In this document: positions 53,743 through 63,049 of the stretch, in pieces
Position numbering within the stretch: position 1 is the stretch's first letter
Layout of the letters: the number at the start of each line of letters is the position of its first letter
Assembly: GCF_030525615.1 (NCBI RefSeq)
Contig: NZ_JAUNEJ010000002.1
Span: 223,855-287,854, forward strand
Reading direction: 5' to 3'
DNA length: 64,000 nucleotides
DNA from: Cutibacterium sp.
GTDB lineage: Bacteria; Actinomycetota; Actinomycetes; Propionibacteriales; Propionibacteriaceae
Translations under genes and position numbers: made by a program
The notes under the pieces: model-generated
Database searches by the model: none
Seen by the model: the letters and a program-made list of their open reading frames with translations, nothing else
What the model was told of the DNA's origin: nothing

Positions 53743-55388
53743 CAAGCGCATTCAACCTCGTGGATGAGCCGTGGATATCCGCCAGGACCATAGACAACAA
53801 CGTCACAGAAGTCTCGATCCGGGACGCCTTTCATCGGGCAACCGAGTTCCGTGGACTCGCTGGCGAGATTCCTACCCAGGAGGCTGCGGTTTTGCGGCTG
53901 CTCTTGGCCATTGTCATTCGGGCAACGGCACGATTCCGTAATGATGACGACAAGATCGACGACTGGGGCGAATGGTGGAACTCCGGGCTGCCGCTCGAGG
54001 ACATCGACCCTTACTTGGACCGCTGGCATGACCGTTTCAACCTCTTTGACGACAAAGTCCCATTCATGCAAGTCGCCGACCTTCGCACCGCTAAGGGGGA
54101 ATACTCCGGACTGGAAAAGATCATCAGTGAAGTCCCCGCCGGCGACAAGTTTTTCACGACGCGGGACGGCGCTGGGATCGAGTCGCTGAGCTTTGCCGAG
54201 GCAGCACGCTGGCTGGTCCACGCCCACGCTTTCGACGTTTCGGGCATCAAATCTGGCGCTATCGGAGATCCCCGAGTCAAGAGCGGTAAAGGCTTCCCAA
54301 TTGGTACCGGTATGAGTGGTGCGATGGGAATCGTCATCATTGAGGGCACATCCTTGGCTGAAACCATCCTGCTCAATCTTTTTCTCGAAACCGACCCACG
54401 CAAGGACGTCCCGGTCTGGGAGCGAACCCCGCAAACTGCCGCACCGGATGAAGAACACCCGGTGCCCACCGGATGCGCTGACTTGTTCACCTGGCAGAGC
54501 CGACGAGTGCGCCTCATCACCGACGGCCATCGAGTCGTCGACGTCCTGCTGTGCAACGGCGACAAGGTCGAGTGGAAGTACCTCCTCCATAACGACTCGG
54601 CCACCGCCTGGCGCTTCAGCGCTCCGCAGACGAAAACCGCCGGTGAAACTGTGTATATGCCCCGAGGCCACGACTCCGCGAAGACCATGTGGCGCGGTTT
54701 GGAGCCGTTGCTCGTCCACGAGCCGACCGCCGAGGACCGCCGCAGAAAGAAAGCCGGAGAACCCAACCCATGGTTACGACCCGAGATATTCGAGCAGCTC
54801 GCAGCCTGCTCCAGCGAAGGAGTGCTATCGCAGGACCATGTGGCTCGGTTACGGACGATCGGCATGGAGTACGGCACGAACAGCTCAGTTGTGGCTACAA
54901 CGATCGACGACGCCATGCCGACCTCAGTTGCCGTCATCGCTAATGAGCGGCTTGGGCGACTGGCGGTCGACTGTGCCCGGACAGCGGATTCCCTCGTCTT
55001 TGCACTCCAGAACCTTGCCACTGATGTGAACGTCGCGGCCGGAAGTGAATCGGAAGGTGTACGTCCTCGCGCCGCAGAGATGGGTTACGCAGCCCTCGAC
55101 CTGGCATACCGAGACTGGTTCAGCCGCCTGTCCAGCTCCACAGACGTCGACGCTGCGACACTGTCCTGGCGGCGACGTGCCCGCCAAGTCATACGCACGG
55201 TCGGCGAGCAGATATGCCGGGACGCCGGGCCGGCGGCCCTCACGGGTCGTATGGTGACCGATCCCAAGACCAACCGGGAAGATCTCATGGATCTCGCCCG
55301 CGCCTGGCAGCGTTTCGTGACCCGTGTGCGCACTTCGGCCCCGCTTCCAGAAGACCCACAACGTCATACCAGCCGAAAGGGGCAGTGA
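53739..55388 (+). CDS. casA: Cascade large subunit Cse1/Cas8e
   Basis: A 549-residue type I-E large subunit that reads the PAM and recruits Cas3. The N terminus FNLVDEPWI is the hallmark of Cse1. Other conserved parts are PTQEAAVLRLLLAIV, RFNLFDDKVPFMQV and LHNDSATAWRFSAPQTK. The ATG overlaps the end of the cas3 frame by four bases, and the stop overlaps cse2 on TGATG, so the interference genes are coupled. No damage is visible. Confidence 0.95.
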   Translation: MTSAFNLVDEPWISARTIDNNVTEVSIRDAFHRATEFRGLAGEIPTQEAAVLRLLLAIVIRATARFRNDDDKIDDWGEWWNSGLPLEDIDPYLDRWHDRFNLFDDKVPFMQVADLRTAKGEYSGLEKIISEVPAGDKFFTTRDGAGIESLSFAEAARWLVHAHAFDVSGIKSGAIGDPRVKSGKGFPIGTGMSGAMGIVIIEGTSLAETILLNLFLETDPRKDVPVWERTPQTAAPDEEHPVPTGCADLFTWQSRRVRLITDGHRVVDVLLCNGDKVEWKYLLHNDSATAWRFSAPQTKTAGETVYMPRGHDSAKTMWRGLEPLLVHEPTAEDRRRKKAGEPNPWLRPEIFEQLAACSSEGVLSQDHVARLRTIGMEYGTNSSVVATTIDDAMPTSVAVIANERLGRLAVDCARTADSLVFALQNLATDVNVAAGSESEGVRPRAAEMGYAALDLAYRDWFSRLSSSTDVDAATLSWRRRARQVIRTVGEQICRDAGPAALTGRMVTDPKTNREDLMDLARAWQRFVTRVRTSAPLPEDPQRHTSRKGQ

Positions 55389-56014
55389 TGCCAGAACCGT
55401 GGAATGAGGTCAAAAGTGCGACGCTGAACGTTGTCAGTCGCCTGCAACGGGGGTACCTAACAAGTCCCCGTGACGCATGGTCAGTGCGCACCATGGCTGC
55501 GCTGCGCCGTGCCGACGCCGCGACACCAGGAACCGACCCCCAGCTGTGGGAGGTCACTTTGGGACGCCTTCCCGACGACCTCTTAGGGCACGGAGCCGCC
55601 CCGGCCACGGCTGCCGAGCGGGCTGTCCATGCCTCAATCGTCCTATATGCCATACACCAGCAGTCACGCTCCGAACCCATGCACGTGCCTGGAGTCGGGC
55701 TGGGTCAGGCCGTACGCAGCCTGTCCTCCCGACGCTCCGGCGGGACCGAGTGGGACCCGGGCACGCTGTCTCGATTCCAACACCTGTGCCGTGCCCAGCA
55801 ATGGGGTGTCCGCGTCGAAAGCCTCCGTGGACTTATCACCCTTATGCGATCGGAGAACGTGCCCCTCGACCACGGACGACTCGCCGCAGATCTGTGGCGT
55901 ATCCAAACTTCGGCGTCTGACAGAGTCTTGCTCGACTGGGGACGCCAACTTCACCACCTTCCATCCGACGACCAGAATCTTGACACCCCGACAGACCAAG
56001 GAGAAACCCGATGA
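55388..56014 (+). CDS. casB: Cascade small subunit Cse2/Cas11
   Basis: A 208-residue helical subunit that lines the crRNA-DNA groove. It starts at the ATG 55388, overlapping casA. Family features are LRRADAATPGTDPQLWEVTL near residue 50 and the C-terminal FQHLCRAQQWGVRVESLRGLI. Length is normal for Cse2. Its stop overlaps casC. Confidence 0.92.
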   Translation: MPEPWNEVKSATLNVVSRLQRGYLTSPRDAWSVRTMAALRRADAATPGTDPQLWEVTLGRLPDDLLGHGAAPATAAERAVHASIVLYAIHQQSRSEPMHVPGVGLGQAVRSLSSRRSGGTEWDPGTLSRFQHLCRAQQWGVRVESLRGLITLMRSENVPLDHGRLAADLWRIQTSASDRVLLDWGRQLHHLPSDDQNLDTPTDQGETR

Positions 56015-57114
56015 ACTACGTCGACATCCACGTCATCCAGAGCGTCCCACCTTCCAATGTCAACCGCGACGACACCGGCGCTCCGAAAACAGCGCTGTAC
56101 GGCGGCGTGCGACGGGCACGGGTGAGTTCTCAGGCGTGGAAGAAAGCCGTGCGGACGTCCTTCAAAGACTATCTGCCCACCGATCAGCTGGCTTCCCGAA
56201 CCCAGCGCGTCGTCGAGCTGCTCATGAACCGGCTCACGGCGGCTCCGTATGAGTTCGATGAGGACGACGCTCGCAAGCGTGCTCTCAAGGTCGTCAAGGC
56301 ACTCAAGCTCAAGGTCAAGGCACCTCGCAAGTCCGGTGGCGAGGGAATCGAGTACACGGAATACCTCGTCTTCTTCTCAAACCAGCAGCTCGACCGGCTG
56401 GCGCAGATCGCTGCTAAGGACGAGATCAAAGCAGCCGACGTGAAGAAAGCGGCTGATTCTGATCATGGGATCGAAGTGGCGCTGTTCGGACGCATGCTAG
56501 CCGATTCGAAGGATCTCAACGTCGACTCAGCCGTGCAGGTTGCCCACGCCCTGAGCACCCACGCCGTCGACATCGAGTCCGACTATTTCACTGCGGTCGA
56601 TGACTACAAACTCGATGAAGACGACGCCGGTGCCGGGATGATAGGTACCATCGAATTCACGTCCGAGACGCTGTATCGGTTCGCGACCGTTGCGATCTCT
56701 ACCCTGAACCGCAATCTCGGCGACGTCGACTTGACCGCCCAAGCTGCGTCTGCATTCGTCCGTGGGTTCGTCCTGTCGATGCCAACCGGTAAGCAAAACA
56801 CCTTCGGCAACAACACGATCCCCGACGCCGTCGTCGTCCAGATCCGGAAAGGGCGATCGACGAGTTTCGTCGGGGCATTCGAGGATGCCGTCCAGCCCGA
56901 CGGTGGAGGTTACGTCGAGCCATCCTGCCGAGCCTTGGCCGACTACGCCCACGAGTGCGAGCAGGCGTTTCTCGGTGAGCCGGTGGCGTCCTTCGTTACC
57001 CGTGTCGGAACCCGCACCAAGGCGGTCGGGTCGATGGGCACCGAAATGTCCATAGACGACCTCATCGCTTCGGTTCGCGACCAGGTCACCTCACTTCTCC
57101 AGGACGAGTCGTGA
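56011..57114 (+). CDS. casC: Cascade backbone subunit Cas7e (Cse4)
   Basis: A 367-residue RAMP protein present in six copies along the crRNA. The N-terminal motif DIHVIQSVPPSNVNRDDTGAPKTALYGGVRRARVSSQAWKKAVR is diagnostic of Cas7e, as is PTGKQNTFGNNTIPD. It overlaps casB before it and casD after it. No disruption is visible. Confidence 0.95.
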   Translation: MNYVDIHVIQSVPPSNVNRDDTGAPKTALYGGVRRARVSSQAWKKAVRTSFKDYLPTDQLASRTQRVVELLMNRLTAAPYEFDEDDARKRALKVVKALKLKVKAPRKSGGEGIEYTEYLVFFSNQQLDRLAQIAAKDEIKAADVKKAADSDHGIEVALFGRMLADSKDLNVDSAVQVAHALSTHAVDIESDYFTAVDDYKLDEDDAGAGMIGTIEFTSETLYRFATVAISTLNRNLGDVDLTAQAASAFVRGFVLSMPTGKQNTFGNNTIPDAVVVQIRKGRSTSFVGAFEDAVQPDGGGYVEPSCRALADYAHECEQAFLGEPVASFVTRVGTRTKAVGSMGTEMSIDDLIASVRDQVTSLLQDES

Positions 57115-57818
57115 CCGTCCTGCTCCTGCGTCTCGCTGGACCCCTACAGTCCTGGGGGGATTCCAGCCGATTCACGATCCGAGCCACTCGACGGGAACCG
57201 ACGAAGTCAGGTGTGCTCGGTCTGTTGGCGGCGGCGCAGGGACGGCGTCGCACCGACAGTATCGAGGACTTACTCACCCTTCGATTCGGCGTGCGAACCG
57301 ACCAGCCGGGCTCGGTCATCCGAGACTTCCATAGCGCAATAGACTGGGCAAAGGTCAAACCCATGCCGTTATCGAACCGCTATTACCTATCCGACGCAGT
57401 TTTTGTGGCGGGGGTCGAGGGCGACCCAACCTTGGTTCATGGCTTGGATGACGCGATCAAAGATCCGCAGTTCCCGTTGTACCTCGGCCGCAGGTCCTGC
57501 CCCACGGAAGGACAGGTGTCCTTGGGAGTTCGGGACGGCGATCTGGTCGAGGCTTTGAAGGATGAACCTTGGCACGCCAAGACGTGGCACCGTCGCCGTC
57601 AGGGACGATCTGTCCGGCTTCCCATCGCCTACGACGCCGCTCCAGGACAGCCCGGCAATACTGTCCGTGACATCGATACTGTCCGTGACATCCCGCTGAG
57701 CTTCAACCCGGAACGACGCGAATACGGTTGGCGCGACGTCGCGACGATCATAAAGGTCGTCGATAATCCCAACGGCACCGACGAACCCGACTGGTTCGCA
57801 GGTCTGGAAGGAGCCTGA
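57111..57818 (+). CDS. casD: Cascade subunit Cas5e
   Basis: A 235-residue RAMP protein that binds the 5' handle of the crRNA. The N terminus LLLRLAGPLQSWGDSSRFTIRAT and TKSGVLGLLAAAQGRRR are typical of Cas5e. GTG 57111 overlaps casC. The segment NTVRDIDTVRDIPLSF contains a short TVRDI duplication not seen in most relatives. Confidence 0.93.
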   Translation: MTVLLLRLAGPLQSWGDSSRFTIRATRREPTKSGVLGLLAAAQGRRRTDSIEDLLTLRFGVRTDQPGSVIRDFHSAIDWAKVKPMPLSNRYYLSDAVFVAGVEGDPTLVHGLDDAIKDPQFPLYLGRRSCPTEGQVSLGVRDGDLVEALKDEPWHAKTWHRRRQGRSVRLPIAYDAAPGQPGNTVRDIDTVRDIPLSFNPERREYGWRDVATIIKVVDNPNGTDEPDWFAGLEGA

Positions 57819-58483
57819 TGTTTCTCACCCAGTTTGACATCAACGTCGCTCGTCGCGACGCCATGCGCCTACTGGCGTCTCCGGAACGACTCCATGCCGC
57901 CGTGCTCACCGCATTCCCTCCCGGCCAGTCCACCTCTGACAATGCACGCACTTTGTGGCGTCTGGATCATGGGCCGGCTCGCCACGATGTGCGGCTCATG
58001 ATCGTCAGCCCGCTACGACCGGATCTGACAGCGCTCAACGAACAGGCGGGCTGGTCCACCGGTATTTCAGGCCGATCCGCCGATTACGACCCCTTCCTAC
58101 AGGGGCTGCGGTCGGGTTCGACGTGGCGTTTCAGATGCACGATCAATCCCACAACTGCTGTCCGCAGATCGGCAGGCGCACGGGGAAAGCGCGTCGCCGA
58201 AGTCACCTGTGAGCAGCAACTGGCCTGGTTCATCGACCGGGTTCAGCGTCATGGTTTCACCCTGCCAGTCGATGACCAGAGCACGCCTTCGGCCCAAGTG
58301 ACCCGCCGTGACGTGCTGCGGTTCCGGCGACAAGGGGCAAAGGTGACGCTGGCGACGGCCCAGATTGACGGCGTTATCCAGATTGAGGACGCTGAGGCCG
58401 CACAACTGGCACTCGTGCAAGGAATCGGGCCCGCGAAAAGCTACGGCTGCGGACTCATGACTCTGGCACCACTGACGAGGTGA
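57818..58483 (+). CDS. casE: CRISPR RNA endonuclease Cas6e
   Basis: A 221-residue enzyme that cuts pre-crRNA in each repeat and stays bound to the 3' hairpin. The N terminus MFLTQFDINVARRDAMRLLASPERLHAAVLTAFPP is typical, and the C-terminal glycine-rich loop is GIGPAKSYGCGLMTL. The catalytic His is probably in ERLHAAV. It overlaps casD by one base. Confidence 0.93.
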   Translation: MFLTQFDINVARRDAMRLLASPERLHAAVLTAFPPGQSTSDNARTLWRLDHGPARHDVRLMIVSPLRPDLTALNEQAGWSTGISGRSADYDPFLQGLRSGSTWRFRCTINPTTAVRRSAGARGKRVAEVTCEQQLAWFIDRVQRHGFTLPVDDQSTPSAQVTRRDVLRFRRQGAKVTLATAQIDGVIQIEDAEAAQLALVQGIGPAKSYGCGLMTLAPLTR

Positions 58484-58486
58484 CCG

Positions 58487-59425
58487 ATGGCCAAGCCAAT
58501 TCCGGGGCCGCGGCCGGCCGAGGTCCAAGAATTGGCGCGCGTCCAAGACCGGTTGAGCTTTATTTATATGGAGCATTGCGTCGTCAACCGAGATTCCAAT
58601 GCGATTACTGCGTCAAATCAGCAGGGAACGGTGCACATCCCGGCGTCGATGATAGGCGCGTTGTTGCTGGGGCCGGGGACGAACGTCACGCACCAGGCGA
58701 TGATGCTGCTGGCCGAGTCTGGCGCGACGACACTGTGGGTCGGTGAGCAAGGCGTTCGTTATTACGCCCACGGGCGTCCCCTCGCGCGAACCACTCGGCT
58801 ACTCCAACTCCAGGCCGAGGCCGTCACTGATCGCAAGAAGCGGTTGGCAGTTGCGCGGCGCATGTACGAGATGAGGTTTCCCGATGATGTGGCCACGGGA
58901 CAAACATTGCAGGAATTGCGAGGCCATGAGGGGGCTCGGGTCCGGCAGGCGTATCGGGACGCTGCGACCAAGTTCGGCGTCAACTGGGATAAACGTAGCT
59001 ACAAGGTGGACGACTTCGCCTCGTCAGACCCAGCGAACCAGGCCCTCACAGCAGCCACGACGTGCCTTTACGGAGTTGTTCATTCGGTGATCGCGGCGCT
59101 TGGGTTATCGGCCGGACTCGGCTTCGTCCACACCGGACATGACCGATCCTTCGTCTACGACGTGGCTGACTTGTACAAGACGTCGTTGGCGGTACCCGTT
59201 GCCTTCGAATGTGCAGCGACCGGAGATATCGAAGATCTTGCCGGTATTACGCGCCGGGCCATGCGTGACGCTTTTCACGAGTCGAAACTGTTAACCAGGT
59301 GTGTGCAGGACATCCACGCGTTTCTTGGTGCCCCGGGCGAACCTGATGAGGGGTACGGCTGGGACATCGTGGAGCTGTGGGACGACCGGGAAGGCGCTGT
59401 GGCCGGAGGAAAGTCCTGGGGGTAG
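58487..59425 (+). CDS. cas1: CRISPR integrase Cas1e
   Basis: A 312-residue Cas1 that inserts new spacers. The start of the mature fold reads LSFIYMEHCVVNRDSNAITASNQQG and IGALLLGPGTNVTHQAM. The catalytic residues are in ATTCLYGVVHSVIAALGLSAGLGFVHTGHDRSFVYDVADLYK, which has the expected Glu-His-Asp layout with His and Asp visible. It lies 3 bases after cas6e and is followed 2 bases later by cas2. Confidence 0.95.
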   Translation: MAKPIPGPRPAEVQELARVQDRLSFIYMEHCVVNRDSNAITASNQQGTVHIPASMIGALLLGPGTNVTHQAMMLLAESGATTLWVGEQGVRYYAHGRPLARTTRLLQLQAEAVTDRKKRLAVARRMYEMRFPDDVATGQTLQELRGHEGARVRQAYRDAATKFGVNWDKRSYKVDDFASSDPANQALTAATTCLYGVVHSVIAALGLSAGLGFVHTGHDRSFVYDVADLYKTSLAVPVAFECAATGDIEDLAGITRRAMRDAFHESKLLTRCVQDIHAFLGAPGEPDEGYGWDIVELWDDREGAVAGGKSWG

Positions 59426-59427
59426 TC

Positions 59428-59772
59428 ATGATCGTGCTCGTCCTCACCGCATGTCCAGCAGGTCTACGAGGCCACCTCACTCGATGGTTATTGGAGATCA
59501 GTCCAGGTGTCTTCGTCGGGCACGTTCCGGCTCGTGTCAGGGATGCGCTGTGGGAACGCACCGTCGAAATGTGCCGAGACGGGCGAGCAATATTGGTGTA
59601 CACAGTTCATGGGGAACAGCACTTCGATTTCCGCGTTCACCGTCATGACTGGAACGTCGTTGATTTCGATGGGCTGAAGCTCATTAGAAGACCGAACAAT
59701 AAGACGCATACTTCAACGCTGCGGCCAGGGTGGAGTTCAGCTGCGCGACGTCGTAGAGCGGCAAGACGTTAA
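59428..59772 (+). CDS. cas2: CRISPR adaptation protein Cas2e
   Basis: A 114-residue type I-E Cas2, the dimer that bridges two Cas1 dimers. The N terminus IVLVLTACPAGLRGHLTRWLLEISPGVFVG is diagnostic, and the strand HDWNVVDFDGLKLIRRP is the usual end of the domain. The ATG at 59428 is preferred over a GTG 17 codons upstream that lies inside cas1. The C-terminal 20 residues are Arg-rich and reach to within 54 bases of the first repeat. Confidence 0.93.
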   Translation: MIVLVLTACPAGLRGHLTRWLLEISPGVFVGHVPARVRDALWERTVEMCRDGRAILVYTVHGEQHFDFRVHRHDWNVVDFDGLKLIRRPNNKTHTSTLRPGWSSAARRRRAARR

Positions 59773-59826
59773 ATCGAGTACAGTTATATCTGGTTGAGGT
59801 TCCTGCATCAGTCGTAGTCGGCTGGT
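59773..59826 (+). promoter_or_regulatory. Probable CRISPR leader
   Basis: Only 54 bases separate cas2 from the first repeat. The start is AT-rich (GTTAAATCGAGTACAGTTATAT), as expected for a leader, but it is short, so the promoter may lie partly inside the cas2 end. Confidence 0.4.
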
Positions 59827-61321
59827 GTCTTCCCCGCCTACGCGGGGGTGAACCCGGTCTTCGAGACGGTCCGATCGGGGGTCGGTCGTCTTCCCCGCCT
59901 ACGCGGGGGTGAACCCGTGTCAAGACAAGGTGATGTGTGCCGGCTTTTGTCTTCCCCGCCTACGCGGGGGTGAACCGATTACCCAGCGCAGCGGTGATCT
60001 TACCTGGAAGTCTTCCCCGCCTACGCGGGGGTGAACCCTGGGTGAGCCCGGCTGCCGCCATCGGCCCAAAGTCTTCCCCGCCTACGCGGGGGTGAACCCC
60101 CCCTAGATAGTTGACACGTCACAGCAGGGGTGTCTTCCCCGCCTACGCGGGGGTGAACCCATTCCGGGAAATTGTTACCGGTGCATGGAATGGTCTTCCC
60201 CGCCTACGCGGGGGTGAACCCTGCCGAACAAGGTCTTCTAGGCGTTCAAGCCTGTCTTCCCCGCCTACGCGGGGGTGAACCCGACTCGGTATTACGGCCG
60301 GACAGTTACGGACCGTCTTCCCCGCCTACGCGGGGGTGAACCCTAGCCCCTGCCGCGAGAGCCTGGACCACCCTGGTCTTCCCCGCCTACGCGGGGGTGA
60401 GCCCTCGGGGAATGGATCCCGCCAGCTGAGTCGGCGGTCTTCCCCGCCTACGCGGGGGTGAGCCGGACGACGCCGCCCGCGACCTACTCACGGCCTACGT
60501 CTTCCCCGCCTACGCGGGGGTGAGCCAGCCGGGTTCCTCACCATCGACGAAGTACGGGCTGTCTTCCCCGCCTACGCGGGGGTGAGCCGAACCCACCTCC
60601 CTATCTGCCGTGATTGCGGATGTCTTCCCCGCCTACGCGGGGGTGAGCCCAGCCGCCGATGTGGAAACGTCACTGCTGCGGCGTCTTCCCCGCCTACGCG
60701 GGGGTGAGCCATTACCCACCATTAAGAACCCCGACACCGCGCGTGTCTTCCCCGCCTACGCGGGGGTGAGCCCACTCGTGCAGGGCGCAAAAACTCGCGA
60801 AGACAGTCTTCCCCGCCTACGCGGGGGTGAGCCGTCATTTACGTTGCGCCCGGGGAGACGCCCCCTGTCTTCCCCGCCTACGCGGGGGTGAGCCTGCGGC
60901 TCACTGATCCAATCTCGTGGTCACCAAGTCTTCCCCGCCTACGCGGGGGTGAGCCGATGAGAGAGAAGATCTCTATGACCTCATCTCCGTCTTCCCCGCC
61001 TACGCGGGGGTGAGCCATCGCCAGAAATACGAATACCCATAGCCGGGTTGTCTTCCCCGCCTACGCGGGGGTGAGCCCGCCAAGGAAAGGAAGGCCATCG
61101 AGAGCGTTCCGTCTTCCCCGCCTACGCGGGGGTGAGCCCTACTATGGTCTAGGGACATGAGGAACTTGTATGTCTTCCCCGCCTACGCGGGGGTGAACCC
61201 AACTGATGGCCCCCACCCCCGCGTCCCCCGGAGTCTTCCCCGCCTACGCGGGGGTGAACCGTCACCGAACACCGGATCGTTAGTGAACGCTGTGTCTTCC
61301 CCGCCTACGCGGGGGTGAACC
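59827..61321 (+). CRISPR. Type I-E CRISPR array, 25 repeats and 24 spacers
   Basis: I count 25 repeats of 28 bases that start GTCTTCCCCGCC, have TACGCGGGGG in the middle and end GTGAACC or GTGAGCC. The stem CCCCGC/GCGGGG is typical of type I-E repeats. Spacers are 33-34 bases. Repeats 1-9 and 23-25 end in GTGAACC; repeats 10-22 (60376-61138) end in GTGAGCC. Otherwise the repeats are identical. The array directly follows cas2 and is closed by a hairpin at 61322. Confidence 0.98.
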
Positions 61322-61344
61322 GGCGGCGCACCTGGTGCGCCGCC
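61322..61344 (+). terminator. Hairpin at the distal end of the array
   Basis: GGCGGCGCAC and GTGCGCCGCC form a perfect 10-bp stem with a 3-base loop, starting at the base after the last repeat, and TTCCCCTG follows. It probably ends the pre-crRNA. Confidence 0.7.
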
Positions 61345-61476
61345 TTCCCCTGTGCTGGGAGCGGCGTTAGTCGTGCTGGTTGCCGATCGGTAGGTGTGGG
61401 CCTGGTGCCAGATGGGGGTCCACATGCGATTCAGTTCCGGTGGTTTTCGAGCAGCTGGTAAGTAGGCAGAGAGGTA

Positions 61477-61890
61477 TCAGCGGGTGAGTTGGTAAACCCT
61501 TTGGCGGGTCACCCCAAGCACGCGGGCGGTGTCGTTGGCGCTGTATTTCTTCTCGACCCTCAGCAGGGTAACGGCCTCACGCTTGCGTTTGGCCGCGTGA
61601 TCAAGCACCTTCCGGGCTTGGCGCTCTTCCTCCTCACCTTCTTCCCACATGCGGCGGGCGTCGGCCTCACCATCCAAGCGAACGTGGACCTTAAACGCCT
61701 TCTCATCGGGTCCATCCTCATCCCAGGCGGTAATGATTCCGCGGGCCTCGTCTGCGACCTGACCCAACTTCACTGCTTGCCCAACCGCCCCGAGGGCCGG
61801 AATCTCGAATACCCAGAAATTCGCCTCAGGTGAGACCTCACGATGGGCGATCACGTCATAGACCGTCTCAGCTTCTGCTGTCATGCTCAT
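61477..61890 (-). CDS. hicB: HicB-like antitoxin with C-terminal HTH
   Basis: A 137-residue protein. The N-terminal half is a HicB-like degraded RNase H fold (VYDVIAHREVSPEANFWVFEIPAL), the middle is a charged helix, and the end is a helix-turn-helix (NDTARVLGVTRQRVYQLTR) for DNA binding. It starts at the ATG 61890, sharing bases with the hicA stop (TAATG), so toxin and antitoxin are translationally coupled with the toxin first. It probably neutralises the HicA-like toxin and represses the pair. Confidence 0.75.
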   Translation of the reverse strand: MSMTAEAETVYDVIAHREVSPEANFWVFEIPALGAVGQAVKLGQVADEARGIITAWDEDGPDEKAFKVHVRLDGEADARRMWEEGEEEERQARKVLDHAAKRKREAVTLLRVEKKYSANDTARVLGVTRQRVYQLTR

Positions 61891-62099
61891 TACTTCCACT
61901 CCTTCGGAATCGTCACGCCTGCTCGCTCCAGCTGCGCCAGGACGCCAGCGGACATGAGCCGGTGACCTGTTGGTATCGATACGCGCCCGGCCTCGTTAGA
62001 CCTCCCCCAGATTTCATGAATTCCTTTCGCGTCACGCAGATAGCCCCATCCCTGGGAACGCAGCAGCTTGAAGACGTCCTTGGTTTTCTGCGGCTTCAT
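61890..62099 (-). CDS. hicA: HicA-like mRNA interferase toxin
   Basis: A 69-residue dsRBD-like toxin: MKPQKTKDVFKLLRSQGWGY, KGIHEIWGRS, then GRVSIPTGHRLMSAGVLAQLERAGV. The catalytic His of HicA is in the KGxH motif, here KGIHE. HicA cleaves mRNA when free of HicB. The gene precedes hicB and sits between two CRISPR arrays. Confidence 0.75.
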   Translation of the reverse strand: MKPQKTKDVFKLLRSQGWGYLRDAKGIHEIWGRSNEAGRVSIPTGHRLMSAGVLAQLERAGVTIPKEWK

Positions 62100-62308
62100 C
62101 TATTATAGTAGAGTCCCACTTTACATATAAGACAACCCCCTATTTACAATTTTAGTTGGCTTCTGTGAGTCCTCCACTTATGCCGTGGTGCCTTGCACGA
62201 GAGCTAGATGCTTGAGGACGTCGCCCACAAGGGCACCGACACCCAGCAATGTAGATAGGTGTACATGATGATAGATGTATGAGTATCTATGTATCTTTCT
62301 ATCGGGGC

Positions 62309-62575
62309 TTATCGGTAGATGTCGCGGCGGTGACCGATGGACAGGGTAAGGATGATGAGGCGGTCATCGTTGAGTGTGCATATGAGGCGATAATCACCGA
62401 TCCGGTAGCGCCACAGTCCAGAAAGATCACCGGTGAGGGGCTTGCCGTGGCGGCGGGGATCGTCGGTGTTGTCGATGTTTTTCGTGATCCAGCCGTGGAT
62501 GAGTTTTTGGGTGTAGCGGTCCAGCTTTTTGAATTCTTTATCGAACCGGCTAGTGGTTTCGATCTGCCAAGTCAT
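62309..62575 (-). CDS. RelE/ParE family toxin
   Basis: An 88-residue RelE-type toxin: MTWQIETTSRFDKEFKKLDR, DDPRRHGKPLTGDLSGLWRYRIGDYRLIC, and ILTLSIGHRRDIYR. The RYRIGDYR and GHRRD(I/V)Y motifs are the usual RelE ribosome-dependent RNase or ParE core. It overlaps the antitoxin gene by four bases. Confidence 0.88.
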   Translation of the reverse strand: MTWQIETTSRFDKEFKKLDRYTQKLIHGWITKNIDNTDDPRRHGKPLTGDLSGLWRYRIGDYRLICTLNDDRLIILTLSIGHRRDIYR

Positions 62576-62793
62576 AGGTCACACTCGTCCCATAGCTCAC
62601 TGATGGGACGAGACTGGTAGTTGTCGTTGGCGTAGTCGGTGAGTGCCTCACGGGCTACTTGCAGATCGAACTCGTCGGCGATGCGGTCGAAGAGGGCTTG
62701 TTTAAACGCATCGCTCAGGGACTGCGAGTGTAGGTGGGCGTAAGAATCAGCTAAGCGGCGCTCATGGTCGGTTAAACGGATGGAAAAACTCAT
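62572..62793 (-). CDS. RelB-like antitoxin
   Basis: A 73-residue protein that starts with a ribbon-helix-helix-type segment (MSFSIRLTDHERRLADSYAHL, SLSDAFKQALFDRIADE) and ends in an acidic toxin-wrapping tail (YQSRPISELWDECDL). It overlaps the toxin gene downstream and forms a standard two-gene module. Confidence 0.85.
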   Translation of the reverse strand: MSFSIRLTDHERRLADSYAHLHSQSLSDAFKQALFDRIADEFDLQVAREALTDYANDNYQSRPISELWDECDL

Positions 62794-62898
62794 GATGTCA
62801 CCTCGGGATTATTCTTAAGACGTCTGTAATACAGTGTACTACACGAGGGTGGGGGAGTCCGCTCCTCGACCCCGCGTAGTACGTATCAGGGGTATGGA

Positions 62899-63049
62899 GT
62901 CTTCCCCGCCTACGCGGGGGTGAACCCAGCTCATGATGGGGCCTTGATCGTGACCGGGGTGTCTTCCCCGCCTACGCGGGGGTGAACCCATGACCGCGGC
63001 GGGAGAGGGCGGCAGGATCGAGTCTTCCCCGCCTACGCGGGGGTGAACC
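62899..63049 (+). CRISPR. Short CRISPR array, 3 repeats and 2 spacers
   Basis: Three repeats at 62899, 62961 and 63022, identical to the GTGAACC form of the main array. Spacers are 34 and 33 bases. It is separated from the main array by about 1.6 kb that carries two toxin-antitoxin modules. It ends inside the 3' end of the RHH gene on the other strand. Confidence 0.95.

Noticed and set aside
60610..60891. Plus-strand frame inside the CRISPR array with repeated VFPAYAGVSP
   Set aside because: It is a translation of the CRISPR repeats, not a gene.
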